Positions 58,537 to 64,000 of a stretch of DNA of 64,000 nt are shown here, piece by piece. This DNA comes from Phascolarctos cinereus. Its lineage: Eukaryota; Chordata; Mammalia; Diprotodontia; Phascolarctidae. Within the stretch, counting starts at the first letter, position 1. Each line of letters starts with the position of its first letter. Under the pieces are notes generated by a model that was given only the letters and a program-made list of their open reading frames with translations, was not told where the DNA came from and did not search any database. The stretch spans positions 13,308,501 to 13,372,500 of the forward strand of contig NW_018343982.1 of assembly GCF_002099425.1 (NCBI RefSeq). The letters are read 5' to 3'. The position numbers and the translations under genes are program-made.

Positions 58537-58675
58537 TTGTGTTACGCAATTAGGGTTAAGTGACTTGCCCAGGGTCACACAGCTAGTAAGTGTCATGGTT
58601 TGAGGCCAGATTTAAACTCAGGTCCACCTGACTTCAGGGCCAGTGCTCTATCTACTGCGCCCCCTAGCTGACCCG
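58537..58675 (-). mobile_element. SINE (antisense) just inside CCDC172 intron 2
   Basis: The minus-strand head is at 58675 (complement of cgccccctagctgacc) and the core is gacttgcccagggtcacaca. It is flanked by CAATGGTCATTTTT-type repeats (from 58523 and from 58676). It begins only 24 bp after the exon 2 end and carries almost no A-tail. Confidence 0.88.
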
Positions 58676-59739
58676 CAATGGTCATTTTTGAAAGTCTGAT
58701 TTACATATAGTGACTGTGTCATGTGTGGTTTTAAAATATTAGTCTAATACTGTTCAGATAGGAAGAACAATTTAGTGTCATTTTGCATGGAGATATTTGG
58801 TGATTTGTTTCCAGAAAAACCTTAGATCCCAAGTACAGGGGATTAGTAAGATTAAGAGAAATCAGTTCACACTAGGAGAGCTGAAATGATAAAGGTATTG
58901 AAGTTCACAAAGTACTCAGCAGCTCTTTGACCCTCAGGACAACTTTGTAAGGTAAGTACCATAGATATTATTATCCTCAACTGAGGCACTAGAGATTAAG
59001 TGATTTGACCATGGTCACATAGCTAGTATGGTAAGATGTGAACCCCGCTCTCTGCTGACTAAATTTAGAACAGGTTATATTACATATCACTATATTTGTA
59101 CAAAATAAACTTTATATAAATAGAATTAATAGAATTTCTAGAGCCAGAGGGTTTTAAAAATTATGTAGGTCAACCTATTCATTTTACAGATAAGGAAACT
59201 GAGTTACCGAAAGTAGATGTGACTTAAAAGGAAATAAATACAAATACTATTTTTTGCTGATGTTTAAAATCTGAAGAAGTTGTGAACTATTATAATTCTC
59301 AATAATAAGTTTGTATTTTTTCAGTAAGGAAGAGGTAGAAGAGAGAGAAAATAAATATTTGTTGATCGAGGAAAGTTACGAAAAACAAAAATAATTAGTG
59401 CCATTTATGACTATGATATTAAAAAAGCATCAATTAAAACTTATTTTTTTCAAAGTGGCATAATGTACACATCTTCATTTATAACAATTTAAGAGGCAGT
59501 TGATTTTTTGTAAAACCATTCAATATTTTAAACATATTAGTTTGTACTTCTCTTAAAACTCTTAATATATTTTACTCATGTTTCCATCTGAAAACAATTT
59601 TTAGCCTTAACAGATTCTAGCATTGGTAGAGTAAAACTTAGTGCCACGTTTTTTGGCACTGATGGAAAACCAAAGCACATCTTCTTTGTTTTTATTTTGT
59701 AAAGCTATCTTAATTGGATGTGAGGAGAGAGATTTCTAT
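58676..59739. other. CCDC172 intron 2 with MIR pieces
   Basis: A MIR lies at about 58890-59060 (ggacaactttgtaaggtaag, then gaccatggtcacatagctag) and a MIR-like piece at 59140-59225 (ttacagataaggaaactgag). The remainder is AT-rich single-copy DNA. Confidence 0.55.
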
Positions 59740-59995
59740 AGGTCTGAGTGATCAGAGGCTTCTTCATGGAGAAAGGGTGACTTGATCTAGGCCTTAAAAG
59801 GTTGAGAAAGACATTACTAGGCAGGGGAATAGTAAGTATTGGGAAGCCATTGACATTTTTAAAGCAAGGAGTATTGGTATGAGAGAAGTGTTTTGGAAAG
59901 ATTGTTCTGACAGTGGCATGCTAGATAAATTGGAAAGGAGAAAGCAGGTTGGATATAGGAAGGTCAATTAGACTACGGCAATAATGCAAACATGA
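59740..59995 (+). repeat. L2 fragment
   Basis: It reads cttgatctaggccttaaaag, then gggaagccattgacattttt, then aggtcaattagactacggca, equivalent to L2 internal text. Confidence 0.7.
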
Positions 59996-60262
59996 GTGGG
60001 TTATTCAGTTGTGTCCAGCTCTGTGATCCCATTTAGAGTTTTCTTGGCAAAGATCCTGGAGTGTTTTGCCATTTCTTTCTTCAGCTTATTTTACGGTTGA
60101 GGAATTGAGGCAAAAAGGGTTAAGGGACTTGCCCAGGGTCACATAGCTAGTAAGTAGCTATGTGTGAATAGTAGTTAAGTAGGAGTACAATTTAAATTCA
60201 GGAACATGGATCTTCCTGACTCCAGGCCAGTACTCTGTCCACTGTGCTACCTAGAGAGCCTG
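59996..60262 (-). mobile_element. SINE with RTE-like 3' tail (antisense)
   Basis: Left end ttattcagttgtgtccagct (complement of the tail), core ttgcccagggtcacatagct, head near 60262. An extra phrase around 60155-60190 (tagctatgtgtgaatagtag) lengthens the middle. Confidence 0.82.
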
Positions 60263-60309
60263 TAAATATAAAATAGACATTGCCCTAGCAGTCTCGAATA
60301 TCTCAATTA

Positions 60310-61160
60310 TTTATGAAGAGGACAGTAAGATAACGAATTTACAGACAGTCCGTAGACTTTATTTATATCTTTGTCCCTAACCACTCAGTATTGTTATCAA
60401 CAACCTCCAGGACCAGCAGGATAGGGGAGTTAGCCCAGGACAAGCTGCCATTGCCCACTGCTTCCCGTAACAGGATACAGCTCTTTCAAAGATGCAGGCT
60501 ACAATTCTTTTAAAGTGAAGGAAGAAATTCCTTGGGGCAGCTAAGTGGCTCAGTAGATAGAGCAGGGGCCCTAAAGTCAGGAGGATCTGAGTTCAAATCC
60601 GGCCTCAGACCAAACACTTGACATTTACTAGCTGTGTGACCCTGGGCAAGTCATTTAACCCCAATTGCTTAAAAAAAAGAAAAGAAAAGAAATTATTCAA
60701 TTCACTCAAGAATTGAGTGTACTCCTTCCCAAGAAGGAAGCACACTGAGTACAGAAGCAAGAGCAAGCTTTATACTGTGTTAGTCTGGTCCCCTTATTCC
60801 TCCCTCCAAGACTCAGATTGGTCCAAGTTACAATCAAAAGTTTCACAATTGGTTAGGTTCACAATTCCATATTCTAATTAGAGAAACCTCAATTCAAGTT
60901 ATAATTGGTGGAAAATCCTGATCCTTTTGTTAGCATATGCATGAGGTTCATTGAGCCTAGCAGATTCTTGTGCTTGGACATTGACCCCCAACCAGCTTGG
61001 ACTGGTTTGGGCCTTGGGCTGTAAAGACAGGAACCCTGCTGTCTTAACTGGCCTGAAGAATGTCACTCTCCCATTAATTAGTTAGCCATTCAGAACCTTT
61101 CCTGTTTTTTGCAACTTATGTGGGAACCTAATAATTCAGCATTTCTCATAATTTTGTCAG
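60310..61160 (-). mobile_element. Probable solo LTR fossil, antisense, split by a SINE
   Basis: On the minus strand there is a CCAAT-like element (complement of cagattggtccaa), then a TATAAA box (complement of ctttatactgtgtt), then an AATAAA followed by gtctacggactg. That is the usual order of an LTR promoter, R region and polyadenylation signal. It is about 690 bp without the SINE at 60535-60690. The ends are uncertain and no duplication was fixed. No internal retroviral region is seen. The family is not identified. Confidence 0.45.
60535..60690 (+). mobile_element. tRNA-derived SINE, A-rich tail
   Basis: Head ggggcagctaagtggctcag, body agctgtgtgaccctgggcaa, tail aaaaaaaagaaaagaaaaga. It is inserted in the probable LTR. 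Confidence 0.9.
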
Positions 61161-61844
61161 CTTTCCAAAGGAGAATGGGACATAAAAATGACTAAATTGA
61201 AACTAAGCACCATACTACAATATGAAATGGCTTTCTGAAGGGAGGGACTTTTGAGTCAGCTACAATTTGTTAAAAGACAGGCTATCCTTTTTTGATTTAC
61301 TACCTGGAAGTGTCAAATCACCTCAGGGCTGAGCCTGTGTTGGAGTTAGAGGACAGAAGCTTTAGCACAACTTTGATCCTAAGCCCAGGGTTATTGCTCT
61401 GACTAAAAGAGAGCATGGTAACACTGTGGTTGAAGACAGCATGGTAGCACCCAGCCAAGGTAATACTTGAAGGTGGAAAAATGCTACAGCTGCCCATTGA
61501 AGAGCAATCGTAGGAGACCAGTAGAGTGATCCATTTACTAGAGACACTGTGTCTTTAGAAAAGCCCAGTAGCCAGTGTTAGGCTCAGCCTTCTCTCAGGT
61601 AGCCATTACCTACTCTCCCCTGGCCCGGTCCCGCAGCAGTGGTTCCTAGAGAGAAGCCATGGCAACCAAATGACCTTCCTCGCCCAGTCTGGCAGAGTAT
61701 TGGATAGTCTGGCTGAGTCACTGCACCCTAGAAGCTGAGCTTTTGGTCCAGGGGAGCTATTGTGCTAGCCCTGAAGAATGATGGAGTGAGTGATTCATAA
61801 TGAATAAATATCATGAGGATTTTCTAGAGGCAGAAAATCTTGGA
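61161..61844. other. CCDC172 intron 2, single-copy DNA
   Basis: About 680 bp with no recognised repeat or exon. The block 61560-61770 is somewhat richer in G and C than the rest of the intron. Confidence 0.42.
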
Positions 61845-63269
61845 GCAGAACCCACAAAAAGAGTGAAACAAATTTACAGCCCAAGATAGCCTGGATGGTT
61901 GATCAGAAAGGTATATCGCACTGGACAGTAAGAGGCGCTCAGTTTGGTGTGGGCGCTCAGGCAAAGCAGGCCTCAGAGGACTGAATCACGGTCAACTGTG
62001 GTGGTTTCCAGACTTCTCAACCCACAAACACCAAAGACAACTTAAAAGGTCAGTGGGAAAAGCCTGTGTCTGCAGTGAGAGACAGAAATGCGGTCAAAGC
62101 CCCAGTCCCCGAGCTTGGCCCCAGTTCAGTGGCTGCTTCCTGAGCTTCTGGCCCAGAGACTGAGGGGGGAATTGAGTGGCTGATCAAAGGGGGATTGCAG
62201 GGATCTTTCTGCTGGTGCTGGTCACAGTTCTGGGTGGCAGTCCTGGAGCAAAGAGGAGTAATGGCTTGGTGGGGCTTGTAGTGGTGATGAAGAGATAATC
62301 CTCCTCACAGTTCTAAGGTAGAAAAGAATGCCTGTGGTCACTCATAGACAAGAGCATGGGCCAGGAAAGGAGTAAGCCCCTTGCCCTCGATCATACAACC
62401 TTGGAAGAACTGAAAATTTACAGGTCCTTAGAAGTGTCTCTGAAAGCAGCTGCACAAAACCCCTGAAGCTTGAGACAGTACATTCTCCACACTGGAAGCA
62501 GACCCCTACCTTAACAAAGAGTTTATAACTCAAGTAATTGGCTGAGATCACGAGCAAGCAGCGCAAAAAGAGGCTTTTACAGTGGAGGGGAAGTGGGGGA
62601 AAGTGAGAGGGAATGAGTGAATCTTATTCTCACTGGATTTGGCTTAAGGAGGGAATAACATTCAATTGGGTATGGAAATCTATCTTACCTTACAGGAAAA
62701 TAGGGGGGAAGGGGACTAGAGAGTGGGGAGATGATAGAAGGGAGGGCTGATTGGGGGAGGAGGTAATCAGAAGCAAACACTTCTGATGAGGGATAGGGTC
62801 AAAAGAGAGAATAGAACAAGTGGGGCAGGATAGGATGAAGGGAAATATACTTAGTTTTTCACAACATAACTACTATGTTACTCTTTTGCAGGACTGCACA
62901 TGTATAACCTGTATGAAGTTACTTGCCTTTTCAATGAGGCTGGGTGGGGAGGGAGGAAGGGAGAAAATTTGGAATCCAAAGTTTAAAGTTTTAAAAACAC
63001 ATGTTTAAAAAAAATTGTTTTCACGTGCACCTGGGAAATAAGAAATACAGGCAATGGGGTATAGAAATCTATCCTGCCCTATAGGAACATAGGAGGAGAA
63101 GGGGATGGGGGGGGAGTTGAGATAGAAGGGAGGGCAGATTAAGGGAAGGAGTATACAGAATGCATGCCATCTTGGAGTGGGGAGAGGGATGAGATGGGGA
63201 GAAAATTTGGAACTCAAAATCTTGTGGAAGTAAAGGTTGAAAACTAAAAAGAAAAAAAAAGAAAAAAAG
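61845..63269 (+). mobile_element. HAL1-type LINE, copy 3, lacking ORF1
   Basis: 1425 bp, flanked by AATCTTGGA (61836-61844 and 63270-63278), a probable target-site duplication. It starts inside the 5' UTR (gcagaacccacaaaaag) and reaches the ORF1 start region at about 62550. There it jumps at about 62567 to the 3' UTR text aggcttttacagtggagggg. ORF1 and the microsatellite, about 1.38 kb in copy 1, are absent. The 3' UTR has both L1-like termini (about 62970-63030 and 63200-63250) and ends gaaaactaaaaag plus an A-rich tail. It lies in CCDC172 intron 2, sense. Confidence 0.83.
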
Positions 63270-63278
63270 AATCTTGGA

Positions 63279-63717
63279 CATTGAGGCCCTATCATTCTAG
63301 TTATAAGCTGCCTGGGCCATATGTGTGACCTTTATTTGGTCCTTACTACCATTGTATTTTAAGCCCAAACTCACTCTCCCCCTATGCTGTCATACTGCAC
63401 TGTGGCTGTATTTGTGGGGCAGTGTGCTCCCAGTTTTGACAAAATATGCTTTGGAACTACTTTTCTTGCTACATCATTGAGTAAATGCTTTAGCTAAAGA
63501 AATGTGTCAGAGGAAGCACACTGACAGGGGCTTATGAGCTACTGTCTGATAGCCATTTACAGGGTTGATCTTAGAACCCTGGGAATAGTAATAACAATAC
63601 CTCTTTCCATTGGCAAAGTGAGTTGAGCAAATGAGCCCTCAGAGGAGTGTTACATATTATACACATACATATTATAGGTAGATATTATTTATGTATTAAA
63701 ATATATAGCAGTGTGTG

Positions 63718-63758
<41 letters not shown>

Positions 63759-64000
63759 AAGAGTGTATATGTGTTTAGGAATATTTGTAGTCTCCAATAA
63801 ATTGTGAGCTCCTTGAAGGCATAGATTCTTAATTTTTGTCTTTGTAATTTCAGAGCTAGCACAGTATCTGGCACATAATTAGCATTTAACAAATGATTAC
63901 TGATTGGATTCTACCAATTTTTTGGTTACTGCTCTATAAAAGTGGGATGATTTGCCTGAAAATACAAATGTAAATGCTGATTCATGCACATCACACAAAA
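63279..64000. other. CCDC172 intron 2, end of window
   Basis: Single-copy DNA, then a (GT)n microsatellite at about 63712-63756, then an L2 3' end at about 63795-63905 (gtgagctccttgaaggcata, then agcacagtatctggcacata). No exon is seen. Confidence 0.6.

Noticed and set aside
59300-59400. Possible CCDC172 exon 3 after ttgtattttttcag at 59323
   Set aside because: The next bases begin with an in-frame TAA in the required phase and do not resemble the expected VQQFSEK segment.
61655-61680. RFX X-box-like ccatggcaacc in intron 2
   Set aside because: Only the right half-site fits. The left half does not, and it lies downstream of the gene start.
1-64000. Functional tRNA or rRNA genes, CRISPR arrays, operons
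   Set aside because: tRNA-like motifs occur only as SINE heads with decayed arms. No spacer-repeat arrays or prokaryotic gene layout exist.

Overview
This window is vertebrate nuclear DNA and almost certainly comes from a marsupial. It is AT-rich, CpG-poor and dominated by transposable elements. The marsupial call rests on three things. There are many tRNA-derived SINEs of the Mar1/WSINE kind. There are L1 fragments whose text matches what I know of metatherian L1. There are also three copies of an ORF1-only LINE (HAL1 type). I cannot tell an opossum from an Australian marsupial by reading alone. No bacterial, viral or organellar gene system is present.

The only host gene I can support starts near the right end. 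Two coding exons at 58108-58186 and 58428-58513 (+) join in phase to give 55 residues that closely match the N-terminus of CCDC172 (tektin-2-binding protein 1), a small coiled-coil protein of testis and sperm flagellum. A GC-rich, CpG-enriched block at 57080-57560, with an NRF1-like and a GC-box motif, is the likely promoter. Intron 1 is 241 bp. Intron 2 runs from 58514 past the window end, and no exon 3 is visible. In human, CCDC172 lies head-to-head with GFRA1, so the 57 kb on the left is probably the GFRA1-CCDC172 intergenic interval. That synteny is inferred, and no GFRA1 exon is seen.

Layout: 1-11.9 kb is old MIR/L2 sequence with a solo LTR (3.58-3.98 kb), young SINEs and a 290-bp polypurine tract. 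A nearly 3-kb HAL1 element with target-site duplications occupies 11.9-14.9 kb. From 15 to 25 kb there are L2, MIR, SINEs and hAT-like relics, including a SINE with an internal tandem triplication. At 25.5-30.3 kb lies a nested stack: an L1 3' end split by a solo LTR and a SINE, then a second HAL1 copy. At 30-34 kb there is an AT-rich palindromic satellite inside a MIR. At 34-38.6 kb is the longest low-repeat stretch. Antisense L1 3' ends sit at 38.9-39.7 and 48.5-49.2 kb, an unexplained direct-repeat structure at 45.2-46.0 kb, and a mariner-like MITE at 46.96 kb. From 50 to 57 kb there is mixed L2/MIR and single-copy DNA. At 57-64 kb are the CCDC172 promoter and first exons, then an intron loaded with a SINE close to the exon 2 donor, a probable solo LTR and a third, ORF-less HAL1 copy.

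The most interesting material is the HAL1 family. It is an L1 lineage that kept ORF1 but has no ORF2, carries two L1-type 3' termini in series, and contains a GATA-type microsatellite at the same place in the two copies that keep that region. Repeat family names are from memory of sequence patterns; no search was run.
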